Shown here: positions 45,556 through 55,198 of the stretch, one piece after another
Layout of the letters: the number at the start of each line of letters is the position of its first letter
Position numbering within the stretch: position 1 is the first letter of the stretch
Source of the DNA: Flavobacteriales bacterium
GTDB lineage: Bacteria; Bacteroidota; Bacteroidia; CAIKAF01
Assembly (NCBI GenBank): GCA_018401695.1
Contig: JAGYKD010000001.1
Span: 1 to 64,000, forward strand
Length of the DNA stretch: 64,000 nucleotides
Reading direction: 5' to 3'
Notes under the pieces: model-generated
What the model saw: the letters and a program-made list of their open reading frames with translations, nothing else
The model's database searches: none
What the model was told of the DNA's origin: nothing
Program-made: the position numbers and the translations under genes

Positions 45556-46440
45556 ATGAAGTATGTTATTTTGGCGGTGTGGGTGGTTTTTGCTTGCAGC
45601 CCAAATTTGGCGCCGGAACGCTATACGCCTCAGATTACTTGGGCTTTGACCGATACCTTGGATGTGGATGCTGCGGGTGCGGCTTGGATGCACGAGCAGG
45701 GGTATAGCTACTTAATGGTGGTGGAATCCGATGCTTTGGGCCGCTACGTTCGGGTGCTTGATGCCAAGGATCGAGAAAAAGACATGGCACAATTGAGTCG
45801 AGACAGCGTTTGGGTTAAAGTGGGCCGAAGTGCTCTTCCCAGCAAAAAGCTGCAAAATTTGGAAAGGACGGCGGGGCACGGCAAAAAGAGGAGGCTAATA
45901 AATGTCTTGAAACCCTGCACCTTATTCACCGCAGTTTATGCGCAAAAAAACGGATTGTGGAATCGCTGCAGTAACCAAAGTATACAGCTGATTGACAGCA
46001 GATTTGAGGAAATGACTTATGCCGACATCAGCCTTCGGTCGGCATATCATGCAAAAAGTGGGCGGATTATTGTTCAGGCGCGAAACCAAAGCAAAGTGTC
46101 CATTCCCATATTTGAGTCTGGGCAGCTTAGCCGGCTTAAATTTGAGGGACAAGGCAGAGGTAAGCATGGCATTCATGCATTCACCCCCAATGAGGCTTTT
46201 TTCACCACCTATTTGGCTCATGGCAGCCTATCGGTGGGGTCGGATTGGAAGACCCTATTGAATGTACCTGTAGATGCGGTACTTGGATCAAAAGCCCATG
46301 GAACCTGGAGTTTTAAAGGTAGTATGGAAGAACCTTGGAAAAAACGGGGAGGAAGTATTGTACCGGAAGTTAGGTTTTGGGTTCAAGTTTCCGTAAAGGG
46401 CAAGCGCAGGGTTGGTGCAGTAATGCTGTGGAAACCCTAA
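45556..46440 (+). CDS. hypothetical lipoprotein
   Basis: Protein of 294 residues with a short lipoprotein signal (YVILAVWVVFAC, Cys near 14). The mature region is unrecognised: mixed alpha/beta, with IIVQARNQSKVSIPIFESGQ suggesting a beta domain and a basic C-terminus. The promoter just before 45556 rules out the 40-residue-longer frame. It precedes the disrupted response-regulator gene, whose -7 box overlaps this gene's stop codon. Confidence 0.75.
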   Translation: MKYVILAVWVVFACSPNLAPERYTPQITWALTDTLDVDAAGAAWMHEQGYSYLMVVESDALGRYVRVLDAKDREKDMAQLSRDSVWVKVGRSALPSKKLQNLERTAGHGKKRRLINVLKPCTLFTAVYAQKNGLWNRCSNQSIQLIDSRFEEMTYADISLRSAYHAKSGRIIVQARNQSKVSIPIFESGQLSRLKFEGQGRGKHGIHAFTPNEAFFTTYLAHGSLSVGSDWKTLLNVPVDAVLGSKAHGTWSFKGSMEEPWKKRGGSIVPEVRFWVQVSVKGKRRVGAVMLWKP

Positions 46441-46445
46441 CTTTG
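46438..46445 (+). promoter_or_regulatory. -7 box of the disrupted response-regulator gene
   Basis: TAACTTTG overlaps the stop codon of the preceding lipoprotein gene and lies 25 nt before the ATG at 46471. Confidence 0.6.
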
Positions 46446-46470
46446 GGTGCTCCAATTAAAGTCCTTTTTT

Positions 46471-46876
46471 ATGTCATTGAGGACAAGCCCCTCCAAAGTT
46501 CTACGCTTATGGATTACCGACGACGACCCCATTTTATTTTTGGCATGCGGCGTCATTTGGAGGCCTTGAATTTTTTGGAAGGGCTTGTTTTCTTTACGGA
46601 TGGCGAAGGCTTAAAGAGGGCCTTGGAACAGCTGTCGGAGGAATTGTTCCCTGATTATATTTTTTAGATTTAAACATGCCCTGCATGAATGGTTGGGAGG
46701 TATTGGAAGCTCTGGAGCAAAAAACGAAGCCGCCTCATTGCACCTTGTATATTGTATCGTCTTCCATAAATCCCTGGGATCATGCCAAAGCGAAAGAATA
46801 CCGCTGGGTAGATGCTTTTGTAACCAAGCCTTTGGGAAATAAGGAGCTTAAGCGTCTATTGGCTATCTACGCCTGA
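46471..46876 (+). pseudogene. response-regulator receiver protein, broken by two frameshifts
   Basis: Reading three frames in turn gives a complete single receiver domain of about 135 residues. Frame 1 (from ATG 46471): LRLWITDDDPI, the acidic pocket. Frame 2: FIFGMRRHLEALNFLEG to FPDYIF. Frame 3 (from about 46667): LDLNMPCMNGWEVLEAL with the phosphoacceptor Asp, YIVSSS and VTKPL with the conserved Ser/Thr and Lys. Each shift is repaired by adding one T in a T-rich run (near 46532-46542 and 46660-46666). It is either a recent pseudogene, a homopolymer sequencing error, or slippage-regulated. No output domain or histidine kinase is adjacent. Confidence 0.85.
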
Positions 46877-46883
46877 ATTGGTG

Positions 46884-46891
46884 TACCTTTG
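46884..46891 (+). promoter_or_regulatory. -7 box of the ABC-F gene
   Basis: TACCTTTG ends 4 nt before the ATG at 46896; leaderless-type spacing. Confidence 0.7.
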
Positions 46892-46895
46892 AGCT

Positions 46896-48773
46896 ATGAA
46901 TGTTTTAACGGCTGAACAGCTGTCGAGGAGTTACGGCGAGCGTGAAATTTTTTCTGATTTAGGTTTTGGGATTCAACGCGGTCAAAAGGTTGGCCTAATT
47001 GCAAAAAACGGCACAGGAAAAACCAGTCTTATGCGCATACTTTCGGGGGAAGAAGCGCCCGATTCGGGGCAAGTTGTGGTCCGAGAAGGGTTTCGTTTGG
47101 GCTTTTTAGAACAAAGTCCGGAGCTGGAAGCGGGAAAAACCATATTGGAGTCTCTTTTGCCACGGCAACCGGAATTGTTGGAAACCTTGGGCGCGTACCG
47201 GGCCGCCACCGAGTCAGGAGACCTGCATGCACTGGAGCAAAGCATGAGCAAAATGGATGCCTTGCAAGCTTGGGATGCGGAAACCCGAATTCGAGAAATG
47301 ACCGGCAAATTGGGGCTTAGGGAAGTAAACATGCGGACCGACCAATTGTCGGGCGGACAAAAAAGGAGATTGGCCCTGGCAGGCTTGCTGTGTGAAGCGC
47401 CGGATATTCTACTGTTGGATGAACCAACCAACCATTTAGATATACCCATGATTGAATGGCTGGAAAACTATTTAAGCCAGAGCAACCTAAGCCTGTTGAT
47501 GGTGACCCACGACCGGTATTTTCTGGACCGAGTTTGCGACCATATTTGGGAGTTGGATCAAGGAAAGCTGCATCAATACCAAGGAAGTTTTGGATACTAC
47601 CTAGAAAAAAAGGCCCAGCGAGAGGCTTCCGAAGCCAGTAGTCAAGCCAGGGCAAAAAACCTGTATACCCGAGAGCTTGAGTGGGTTCGGAGGATGCCCA
47701 AAGCTAGAGGCACAAAATCCAAAAGCCGGTTAAAAGCATTTGAAGATGTAAAAGCAGAAGCCTTAAAGCGGCGAAGCCAAAGCAGATTGGAAGTAGATAT
47801 TCCCATGCAGCGTCTAGGAAGTAAAATTGTAGAGGCCATAAAAATTTCCAAAAGCTATGGTACCAAACCCTTATTTAATGATTTTCGGTATAGCTTTAGA
47901 AAAGGAGAACGTTTGGCCGTAGTTGGCCCCAACGGAAGCGGTAAGACCACTCTACTTAACCTACTTACCGGTCAATTGGAGCCAGATCAAGGAAAGGTGG
48001 TAGTGGGAGATACAGTAGCCTTTGGCTGGTATGCTCAAGAACTGGACCATTTGCCCGGAGACAAACGGGTAATTGAGTTCATTAAAGAAACGGCTGAGTA
48101 TTTTGAAACCGAACGAAGAGCCAGGGTTTCGGCTTCTTTTTTGCTGGATATGTTTGAGTTCCCCCCATCCATGCAATATCAATACATTCATTTATTGAGT
48201 GGGGGGGAAAAACGGCGGTTAAGTTTGCTTCATATGTTGCTAAAGCAACCCAACTTTTTAATTTTAGACGAACCGACCAACGACTTGGACATTGCCACCT
48301 TGCAAAGCCTGGAATGGTATTTAGAAGCCTTTGAAGGTTGCGTTTTGGTAGTTAGCCACGATAGGCACTTCGTAGATAAAGTGGCCGACCAGTTGATTGT
48401 ATTGGATGGCCAAGGGGGAATTGATGTGTTTGGAGGAAGCTATTCGGAGTGGCAGGCGTTCCAAGCAGAACAAAAAGAGGCTGAACATGTAAAAAAGAAG
48501 GAAAACCAAACTCCTATAACAGCCAAGCCAGACGGCCCTTCGGGGGTAGAAAAGCGCGGTAGGCTTTCGTATAATGAAGAACGTAAACTGGCAGCACTTC
48601 CCGATGAAATAGAAGCTTTGGAGCAAGAAAAGCTACGGTTGGAACAAGCCATATTGGAAACTCGAGAATATACCGAACAAATAAAATTGAGCGAGTCTTT
48701 GGGACAAGTCAGTAAACAGTTGCAAGAGGCTATGGAGCTTTGGCTGAGTTTAGAAGAAAAAAAGGAGGGCTAG
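46896..48773 (+). CDS. ABC-F family ATPase, Uup-like
   Basis: Soluble two-domain ABC ATPase of 625 residues, the size of E. coli Uup (635). Domain 1: Walker A LIAKNGTGKTSLMR near 33, signature LSGGQKRRLALA near 150, LLLDEPTNHLD. Domain 2: VVGPNGSGKTTLLN near 344, LLSGGEKRRLSL near 434, LILDEPTNDLD. A charged linker separates them, and a C-terminal coiled coil (about 560-625) points to Uup rather than EttA. No membrane segments; ABC-F proteins act on the ribosome, and Uup also binds DNA and branched intermediates. Confidence 0.92.
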   Translation: MNVLTAEQLSRSYGEREIFSDLGFGIQRGQKVGLIAKNGTGKTSLMRILSGEEAPDSGQVVVREGFRLGFLEQSPELEAGKTILESLLPRQPELLETLGAYRAATESGDLHALEQSMSKMDALQAWDAETRIREMTGKLGLREVNMRTDQLSGGQKRRLALAGLLCEAPDILLLDEPTNHLDIPMIEWLENYLSQSNLSLLMVTHDRYFLDRVCDHIWELDQGKLHQYQGSFGYYLEKKAQREASEASSQARAKNLYTRELEWVRRMPKARGTKSKSRLKAFEDVKAEALKRRSQSRLEVDIPMQRLGSKIVEAIKISKSYGTKPLFNDFRYSFRKGERLAVVGPNGSGKTTLLNLLTGQLEPDQGKVVVGDTVAFGWYAQELDHLPGDKRVIEFIKETAEYFETERRARVSASFLLDMFEFPPSMQYQYIHLLSGGEKRRLSLLHMLLKQPNFLILDEPTNDLDIATLQSLEWYLEAFEGCVLVVSHDRHFVDKVADQLIVLDGQGGIDVFGGSYSEWQAFQAEQKEAEHVKKKENQTPITAKPDGPSGVEKRGRLSYNEERKLAALPDEIEALEQEKLRLEQAILETREYTEQIKLSESLGQVSKQLQEAMELWLSLEEKKEG

Positions 48774-48829
48774 GCTTACTATTTTGCCTTGGTATTAGAC
48801 CCAGCGGATGCCTTCGATTTTTTTTACGG

Positions 48830-49891
48830 TTAGAGCTGCTTTTCCTGGAGCCGATAGATGGGGACTTCATTGGATTGTGCGGGCCAAAGATTTACTTCCG
48901 GTTCAAGCGCCACCCCAAACTTTTCCTGAACATCTTGGGCCACTAACTGAGCAAAACTCCAAAGCTCCTTTCCCGAAGCATCCCCATAATTGACCAAAAC
49001 CAAAGCTTGGTTTTTGTGCATTCCAACAGAGCCCAAGGATTTGCCTTTCCATCCGGCTTGATCGATGAGCCAACCGGCAGCTAGTTTTGCAAAACCTTCG
49101 GATACAGGGTATACAGGCATTTGTGGGAATCTTTGTTGCAAAGGTTCCACTCGATCTATAGGAACAATTGGATTTTTAAAAAAAGATCCTGCATTACCCA
49201 GCTCGTTGGGATCAGGGAGTTTAGAAGACCGGATATACATTACCGCCTCTGCCACCTGCAAAGGATTTGCCATGTCCGGATCAATATCTTTGGACATAAG
49301 GGTTTCGCGAATAGCTCCATAGTCGGTATTGGGCTTATGAAAGCCTACTTTGGGCAGCCGAAACCTCACCGAAGAGATAAGGAATTGATCTTTGGCCTCT
49401 GTCTTAAAAATACTGGAACGGTAGCCAAAGTTGCAGGCTTTAGCATCCAAAAACTGCGGCTTTAGTCCTTGGCGGTGAATCACATGTACACCAATACAAA
49501 ATTGGCGAAGCTCTACGCCATAGGCTCCAATATTTTGCATTGGGCCTGCTCCGGTAAGTCCCGGAATCAAAGCTAGGTTTTCTAGGCCATACCAACCGGA
49601 TTGTAGGGTTTGCATAACCAAAGGGTGCCAAGGGACCCCTGCGCCAACCTCAATTTCCACATAGGATTTGGTTTCCTTAAGCAATTCCAGCCCCAACATC
49701 CGAACAGCAAGCACCCGCGGAATTTCAGGCTGGGTAAATAATAGATTTGACCCCCCTCCCAAAATAAGGTATGGCACTCCGCTCCATTGTTTTAAGGCGC
49801 CAATTGCTTCAGAAATGGAGGACATTTCCCAATATTCCTTTGCTGCCACTGCGCAGCCGAAGGTGTGTTTATCCTTTAGACTTATGCTCAT
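48830..49891 (-). CDS. murB: UDP-N-acetylenolpyruvoylglucosamine reductase
   Basis: FAD/NADPH enzyme of peptidoglycan precursor synthesis. The 353 residues are of the type I (E. coli-like) form with a tyrosine loop: YLILGGGSNLLF near 41, PGLTGAGPMQNIGAYG near 110, FGYRSSIFK near 150, catalytic serine in GNAGSFFKNP near 235 and glutamate in EPEVNLW near the end. It overlaps the upstream hydroxylase gene by four bases (ATGA). Confidence 0.96.
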   Translation of the reverse strand: MSISLKDKHTFGCAVAAKEYWEMSSISEAIGALKQWSGVPYLILGGGSNLLFTQPEIPRVLAVRMLGLELLKETKSYVEIEVGAGVPWHPLVMQTLQSGWYGLENLALIPGLTGAGPMQNIGAYGVELRQFCIGVHVIHRQGLKPQFLDAKACNFGYRSSIFKTEAKDQFLISSVRFRLPKVGFHKPNTDYGAIRETLMSKDIDPDMANPLQVAEAVMYIRSSKLPDPNELGNAGSFFKNPIVPIDRVEPLQQRFPQMPVYPVSEGFAKLAAGWLIDQAGWKGKSLGSVGMHKNQALVLVNYGDASGKELWSFAQLVAQDVQEKFGVALEPEVNLWPAQSNEVPIYRLQEKQL

Positions 49892-50838
49892 TCTTCAAGG
49901 ACCTTCATTTGGGGTTTGGAAGGTTCTTTCTGCATAGATATTACATTTTGCTCGTGTAATTTTTCTTTAGCAATTCGAGCAGGGCTTCCAAAAACAAAAT
50001 AAAGTTTTCGTTTTAAACCTTTGGCATTTTGTACGTCTCTCCACATGTCGGCATATTCGTGGAAATTGATGAAAAAAGGATTGGCCTTGTTCGTAATTGG
50101 GGTTGTAAGCCCATAAACCACTTGTTCTTCCTCGGCTTGATAGGTGCCAAATATGCGGTCCCAAAGGATAAAAGTAGCCCCGTAGTTTTTGTCGAGGTAT
50201 TTATCCTGGCTGCCGTGGTGCACTCTATGATTGCTTGGAGTGGCAAAAATATATTCGATGAGGGGGTGCATCTTACGGATGTATTCGGTGTGGACCCAAA
50301 ACTGAAACAAAACAGCCACTTGATTGGTAACAAAGAAAATTATGGGATGGAACCCCATAAGCAATACGGGAATTAAAAAGACTATTTTAATATGTTGCAC
50401 CCAGCTCAGGCGAAAAGAAACGGCTAGGTTATAATAATCCCCTGAGTGATGCACCACATGGGTTGCCCACCAAAATCGTTGTTCGTGTGAGACTCGGTGC
50501 GCCCAATAGGAAAAGAAGTCATAAATGATATAACAGGGCAGCCAGGTCCACCAATTCAGTTCCATGCGCCATGGAAGCTGGTTATATGACCACACAATAA
50601 AATAAAGCAATACAAATTTTAAACCTGCAGAAACAACCAAATTCCCAAGACCAACGCCAATACTCCCGAGAAGCTCTTTGTTTTCGTAATATTTGCGGTG
50701 TTGATATAAAGAAATGCCGTATTCCAAAGCCGCAAAAAACAGCATAGCAGGCACTGCCCAAACAATTAGGTTTGGAGAGCTTTGCTCCAATTCCTGCAAG
50801 TTGTTTAAATCAATAACCGGAGCTCCGAATAATCCCAT
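49888..50838 (-). CDS. sterol desaturase / fatty acid hydroxylase family protein
   Basis: Integral membrane di-iron oxygenase of 316 residues with several helices in the first two thirds. Histidine boxes HRVSH near 114, HVVHH near 128 and HRVHH near 206 supply the iron ligands. Substrate could be a fatty acid, sterol-like lipid or carotenoid. It overlaps murB by four bases, which indicates co-transcription but not a shared pathway. A TATTTTTG box lies 17 nt before the ATG. Confidence 0.92.
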   Translation of the reverse strand: MGLFGAPVIDLNNLQELEQSSPNLIVWAVPAMLFFAALEYGISLYQHRKYYENKELLGSIGVGLGNLVVSAGLKFVLLYFIVWSYNQLPWRMELNWWTWLPCYIIYDFFSYWAHRVSHEQRFWWATHVVHHSGDYYNLAVSFRLSWVQHIKIVFLIPVLLMGFHPIIFFVTNQVAVLFQFWVHTEYIRKMHPLIEYIFATPSNHRVHHGSQDKYLDKNYGATFILWDRIFGTYQAEEEQVVYGLTTPITNKANPFFINFHEYADMWRDVQNAKGLKRKLYFVFGSPARIAKEKLHEQNVISMQKEPSKPQMKVLEE

Positions 50839-50854
50839 GCGTTTAATGTTGACT

Positions 50855-50881
50855 CAAAAATAAAGAAAAGCAAAAGAACAA
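50855..50881 (-). promoter_or_regulatory. promoter of the hydroxylase-murB operon
   Basis: TATTTTTG (50862-50855) on the minus strand with a TTG 16 nt upstream (50881-50879). Confidence 0.65.
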
Positions 50882-51036
50882 GAATTCACTTAAAGACTCG
50901 CCAATGGGGAAAAACTCGATTCCGGCAGGTCATTCGTTGCATCCTATCTCTTTGATAGCCTATCCAATTAGGAAAGCCGTGGTTAACTTACCTTGGACTT
51001 TCATTAAGTATCTAACCCAAACTATTCCCAATTGTT

Positions 51037-51075
51037 GAAAAAAAAGGGGGAGCCGCCTAAGCGATGCTCCCCCCT
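51037..51075 (-). terminator. intrinsic terminator of the large T9SS gene
   Basis: On the minus strand GGGGGAGC (51073-51066) pairs with GCTCCCCC (51053-51046) around a 12-nt loop, followed by eight T. Confidence 0.88.
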
Positions 51076-51098
51076 CTTCATTCATAAAACCACTTTAC

Positions 51099-54000
51099 TT
51101 AAGAGCGAATGAGCCTAAAGTAAGCCAATTCCCCATTTTTAGTTCTAATTTGAAGGGTGTATACCCCTTTGGCTAAATCACGGACATCCAGGCGTCCGGT
51201 TTCAGCTTCAAAAGCGATATGGAAACTTCTTCCTGAGGCGTCAAGCACCGAAACCGATTCTACAGAGATCTCAGCAGGTAAGCTAAGGAAAACAAAGTCA
51301 GTACTTGGATTGGGTGCAAGAACTACTTGCTCTACCCATGAAGAAGAACCAATTCCCATAACCGTGCCAATGGTAAAGCTAATGCTGTCCTTACAACCGT
51401 TTGCATCGTTTGCATATACCACATAAGCTCCGGGAAGCAATGCGTTGTCGGTAGCTCCACTACTGCCGTTGGACCAGTTCAACATAATGTTCCCTGTTCC
51501 ACCTGTGGCGGTTACCGTGGCAGACCCATCTGCATTGCCTGGGCCGGTAGCATCGCTAGTAACCACAGACAAGTTGATGGCAGGAGGATCGGTTAAGGTA
51601 TATGGACCAGCGTTTACCACGCAACCTGCCATATCCGTAACGACTACATTAAATGTGCCTGCGGGAAGGTTGGGGCTTTGGGCAGTACTGCCATTGTCCC
51701 AGGCATAGGTAAATCCGGGAGTACCACCATTTACAGTAAGCACTACTTGGCCGGAATCACCCGCACACAAAGGCTCAATTACCTGACCGTTTACGGTAGG
51801 TGCCCCGATGTTTGCGACTACCGCCGTATCAACCAAAGTACAGTTGTTGGCGTCGGTGATGGTAACTATGTAATTAGCTGCAGCCACCAAGCCTGAACTT
51901 GGCCCTTGATTGCCATTCGACCAACTGTAAGTAAACCCACCATTTCCACCGGAAGCGGAAGCAATCGCTTCCCCGTCGCTTGCGTTGCAGTTTGCGTCGG
52001 TTATATTGAAGTTGTTGGTAATGGCCGAAGGCTCATTAATGGTGGCTTGAGCCGTATCAGAACACCCAAGCGGATCACTCACAATCACTTGATATTGACC
52101 TTGACCAGCACTTAATGAGTCACCGTTAGCCCCATTGCTCCAAGTGTAGGTTAGGGTGCCATTGGAACCACTGGCATCAACCAATATATATCCATTTTGA
52201 CCAAAACAGTCGGCGTCGGTTGCTTGTATATTATTGATCACAGGAGGTGTAGCTGCTTGTACCACAACCGTATCGTTTAAGCTACAGTTGTTGGCGTCGG
52301 TAATGGTTACAATGTACTGACCGGGGCTTATGTTTTGAAGAGAAGCTCCAGAGCCCCCATTACTCCAAGTGTAGTTGAAGCCACCTGCACCACCGGCAGC
52401 GTTTACCGTGGCTGTTCCTGATGCTCCGGTACAACCTGAAGCTGTGCTGCTTATTTGGCTGGTGATGGCCGGTTGACTAGGAATGGCAATTGGCGGACTT
52501 GTGGTGGAGCAACCCACATTATCGGTTACAGTAACCGTGTAAGAGCCTGCTCCGGCTGTAAGGCTGCTGCCTGTAGAACCATCGGACCATAAATAATTGT
52601 ATCCGGGTTGGCCTCCACTAACGTTAATTTGAATGGAGCCATTATTGTCTCCATTACACAAGGGAGCACTTATGGTTCCCGGCACAATATTAGGGCTACC
52701 TGGACTAACCAAACTAGCCGTATCTATGGCGCTACAACCTCCACTGTCCGTTACTGTTATGATATAGGTGCCGGCATTCAAGTTTTGGATTCCGGCGGTA
52801 GTTGCCCCTGTACTCCAACTATAGGTGTACACATTATATCCACCATTGGCCGTAACGGTTGCATCTCCATTTGACTGTCCACAGGTAGGGTCGTTCTGAC
52901 TTATGCTTAGTGTCAATGGATTGCTAGGTCCTACAATTTGAACCGGTCCGGAAGTAACGCTACAGTTGCTGGCATCCGTAACGGTAAGGGTATAAGTACC
53001 GGGGCCGGCATTGAGTGTTGGGTTTTGACTTCCATTGCTCCAGGCGTAATTATAGCCCGGGGAACCACCGGTAACTGTGGGCGTAGCCGACCCGGTCTGT
53101 CCAAAGCAAACCAAGGGAGAGGTGGTTATGTTTTGAATAACTGGTGCAGCTGGATTACTCAACACCACAGTATCTGTAATGGAACAACCGCTGGTTGGAA
53201 GTGTTGCGGTCACAATATAGGTCCCTGCGGGCACATTTTGGATGGAAGCACCCGTACCTCCATTGCTCCAACTGTAGTTGTAGGGACCGGGATCGCCGGT
53301 AATGGTTACGGAAGCTGAACCGTTGGATTGGTTACAACCCGGAGGCGTAGTTTGAAAACTAGAGGATAAGTTAGGACAGGGAGGCTGCACATTCATACGT
53401 AATCCGTAGGCATCGGTTATGTTGAAATTCTCAAAGGGCTCCCATCCAACAGTCAACGCAGGAGCATTCACCCAAAAGGTGTTGGTATTAAAAATAAAAT
53501 TTGTGGTATTTACAGGTACGGGGGTGTTGCCTTCTACCATACAAATGGCGTAACGGCCTGGCTGTAGGTTAATTGGGCCATTCAGCACCGGTAAATTCAC
53601 CCAGTTATTAAATCCGGCTGGCACGGTAAAGCTGGCAGTAGTTCCAATTTGTGCACCCGGAATTCCGGTTTGGCTCGCTTGTCTAATAATCAAGTTAAAG
53701 GTGGTGCCTGTTGCATTGTTTTGGGAATTATTTACCCAAACATCCACGGTAGTTAAATCAACGGCGGTTTGCATCTGATAAACCGCCCCAATTTCTCCGG
53801 GATTAGGGTTGCCAACACTACCGATGGTCAATGACCCGGTAGCCACATTGTCGTCCCGAGCAAAGGTAGAATCGGTCACATGGAACAAATAAGAAACAGT
53901 GTCGTTGGTGGAGACCGTATTTATAGACGCTAAAGCCGTGTAACGAATACGGTAAATGCCTTGTTGGCTGGGAGTCCATGGACCCAATTGAAAGTTTTGA

Positions 54001-54638
54001 GATGCACCCGACGCTACGTTGTTGGACAAGGGGCTATTAAAGGTTTGCAACACGCTGTTGGTTTGCGCATCAATAACCTCAACACGCATGCCCATTCCGT
54101 TGGCAGTTTGGGAACCTACATTGGTTACATCCCCATCAAATGTTTGTGCTTGCACATGTTGCAAGGGCACACGCGTGTATTCCGAACCAAAAAGGGCCGA
54201 GGTTATGGAAACATCGTTAGGGTTGCTTGGAGAGATTGACCGGTAAGCAACCGTAGAGTTTAATTGGTTGGTCAAACACTGGAACTCGGTCAAAAGCAGC
54301 TGAAAAGTTCCTGAGCTTGGTGCCGTCCAGGTAATTTTGGACTGCAAACCGCAAAAATCGTCGTTATAGGCTACTGGTGTGCCTTGTGCATTCTGAATTG
54401 TCAATTCAGTATCAAAACTGGCCGAGCCCCCGTCGGTTGGACACATAGAAAACTCATAGGTCACTCCGGCGACCGCTGTAAAGGGAAGCAAATCACCGGC
54501 CCACACCGCAGCCTCTGTTTGCCAATTGGCCGTAGGGTTAAGGGTCACATAAACCGCCCCCCCTGAACATTGGGCATGGGCTTGTATACCAATACCACCC
54601 AAAAAAAATAAACTAAAAATAAAATAAAATTTCCGCAT
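51099..54638 (-). CDS. large secreted T9SS protein with nine SprB-type repeats
   Basis: Surface or secreted protein of 1179 residues. Signal peptide MRKFYFIFSLFFLGGIG to HAQ; an N-terminal prepeptidase-like domain (20-125) with SMCPTDGGSASFDTE; a CARDB-like region (to about 400); nine repeats of about 75 residues from about 415 to 1090, each with (N/T)YxWSNG, AGxYxVTVTD and paired Cys; and a C-terminal type A T9SS sorting domain (VLAPNPSTDFVFLSLPA to YFRLIRS). The ninth repeat has lost its first Cys. Start ATG 54638 gives the signal peptide; a longer frame does not. Such proteins are adhesins or gliding components, but binding is unknown. Confidence 0.93.
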   Translation of the reverse strand: MRKFYFIFSLFFLGGIGIQAHAQCSGGAVYVTLNPTANWQTEAAVWAGDLLPFTAVAGVTYEFSMCPTDGGSASFDTELTIQNAQGTPVAYNDDFCGLQSKITWTAPSSGTFQLLLTEFQCLTNQLNSTVAYRSISPSNPNDVSITSALFGSEYTRVPLQHVQAQTFDGDVTNVGSQTANGMGMRVEVIDAQTNSVLQTFNSPLSNNVASGASQNFQLGPWTPSQQGIYRIRYTALASINTVSTNDTVSYLFHVTDSTFARDDNVATGSLTIGSVGNPNPGEIGAVYQMQTAVDLTTVDVWVNNSQNNATGTTFNLIIRQASQTGIPGAQIGTTASFTVPAGFNNWVNLPVLNGPINLQPGRYAICMVEGNTPVPVNTTNFIFNTNTFWVNAPALTVGWEPFENFNITDAYGLRMNVQPPCPNLSSSFQTTPPGCNQSNGSASVTITGDPGPYNYSWSNGGTGASIQNVPAGTYIVTATLPTSGCSITDTVVLSNPAAPVIQNITTSPLVCFGQTGSATPTVTGGSPGYNYAWSNGSQNPTLNAGPGTYTLTVTDASNCSVTSGPVQIVGPSNPLTLSISQNDPTCGQSNGDATVTANGGYNVYTYSWSTGATTAGIQNLNAGTYIITVTDSGGCSAIDTASLVSPGSPNIVPGTISAPLCNGDNNGSIQINVSGGQPGYNYLWSDGSTGSSLTAGAGSYTVTVTDNVGCSTTSPPIAIPSQPAITSQISSTASGCTGASGTATVNAAGGAGGFNYTWSNGGSGASLQNISPGQYIVTITDANNCSLNDTVVVQAATPPVINNIQATDADCFGQNGYILVDASGSNGTLTYTWSNGANGDSLSAGQGQYQVIVSDPLGCSDTAQATINEPSAITNNFNITDANCNASDGEAIASASGGNGGFTYSWSNGNQGPSSGLVAAANYIVTITDANNCTLVDTAVVANIGAPTVNGQVIEPLCAGDSGQVVLTVNGGTPGFTYAWDNGSTAQSPNLPAGTFNVVVTDMAGCVVNAGPYTLTDPPAINLSVVTSDATGPGNADGSATVTATGGTGNIMLNWSNGSSGATDNALLPGAYVVYANDANGCKDSISFTIGTVMGIGSSSWVEQVVLAPNPSTDFVFLSLPAEISVESVSVLDASGRSFHIAFEAETGRLDVRDLAKGVYTLQIRTKNGELAYFRLIRS

Positions 54639-54711
54639 CTCCGTAATGTTTTTCGGAGTGAATTTAAGGCTTTTTTTGTCTGCAAAAACCAATTCAATAG
54701 ATATTTAGGCC

Positions 54712-54719
54712 CAAAAATA
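54712..54719 (-). promoter_or_regulatory. possible -7 box of the large T9SS gene
   Basis: TATTTTTG on the minus strand, 74 nt upstream of the ATG at 54638; no well-spaced TTG. Confidence 0.5.
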
Positions 54720-54876
54720 ACAAGTTGCTTACTTGCCTAATGGAATAAACAAGCAATCAAAACTTTTGACCTAAGGTTTTTCAATAAAGGGCTACAAATC
54801 AAACCCATATAATGGGTCGTAAAACGATTCCCTACTTCCGTCTTGGTGCTAGAGGAAAAATCCTGCGACCATTCCC

Positions 54877-54907
54877 AAAAAAAAACCACAGCCTTTGCCG
54901 TGGTTTC
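54877..54907 (-). terminator. intrinsic terminator of tRNA-Glu/rpsT
   Basis: On the minus strand AACCACGGC pairs with GCTGTGGTT (one mismatch) around a short A-rich loop, followed by a run of T. Confidence 0.88.
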
Positions 54908-54927
54908 CTGTTGTGTAAATTACATGC

Positions 54928-55179
54928 TTACAAAGAAGCAACGTGGCGTGTCAGTTGAGACTTCAAATGCGCTGCCTTGTTTTTGTGAATAACATTATTC
55001 TTGGCCAATTTATCTACCATAGAAGTCACTTTGGGGAGAAGGTCCTCTGCTTCCTTCTTGGACTCAGCAGTACGCAAGCGCTTAATGAAGGTCCTGGTAG
55101 TTTTCGCATAATACCTATTGCGCAACCTTTTAGTTTCGTTGCTTCTAATGCGCTTCTTTGCTGATTTAATGTTTGCCAT
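54928..55179 (-). CDS. rpsT: 30S ribosomal protein S20
   Basis: Helical 16S-binding protein of 83 residues (MANIKSAKKRIRSNETKRLR), of the expected length for S20. It lies 19 bp downstream of tRNA-Glu on the same strand and is probably co-transcribed from the tRNA promoter; a terminator follows. Confidence 0.97.
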   Translation of the reverse strand: MANIKSAKKRIRSNETKRLRNRYYAKTTRTFIKRLRTAESKKEAEDLLPKVTSMVDKLAKNNVIHKNKAAHLKSQLTRHVASL

Positions 55180-55198
55180 CTTCTTTTGCTAAGATAAG

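Noticed and set aside
46377-46667. Separate gene of 96 codons
   Set aside because: Its N-terminal part overlaps the lipoprotein gene and is non-homologous; only its second half is the middle of the frameshifted response regulator.
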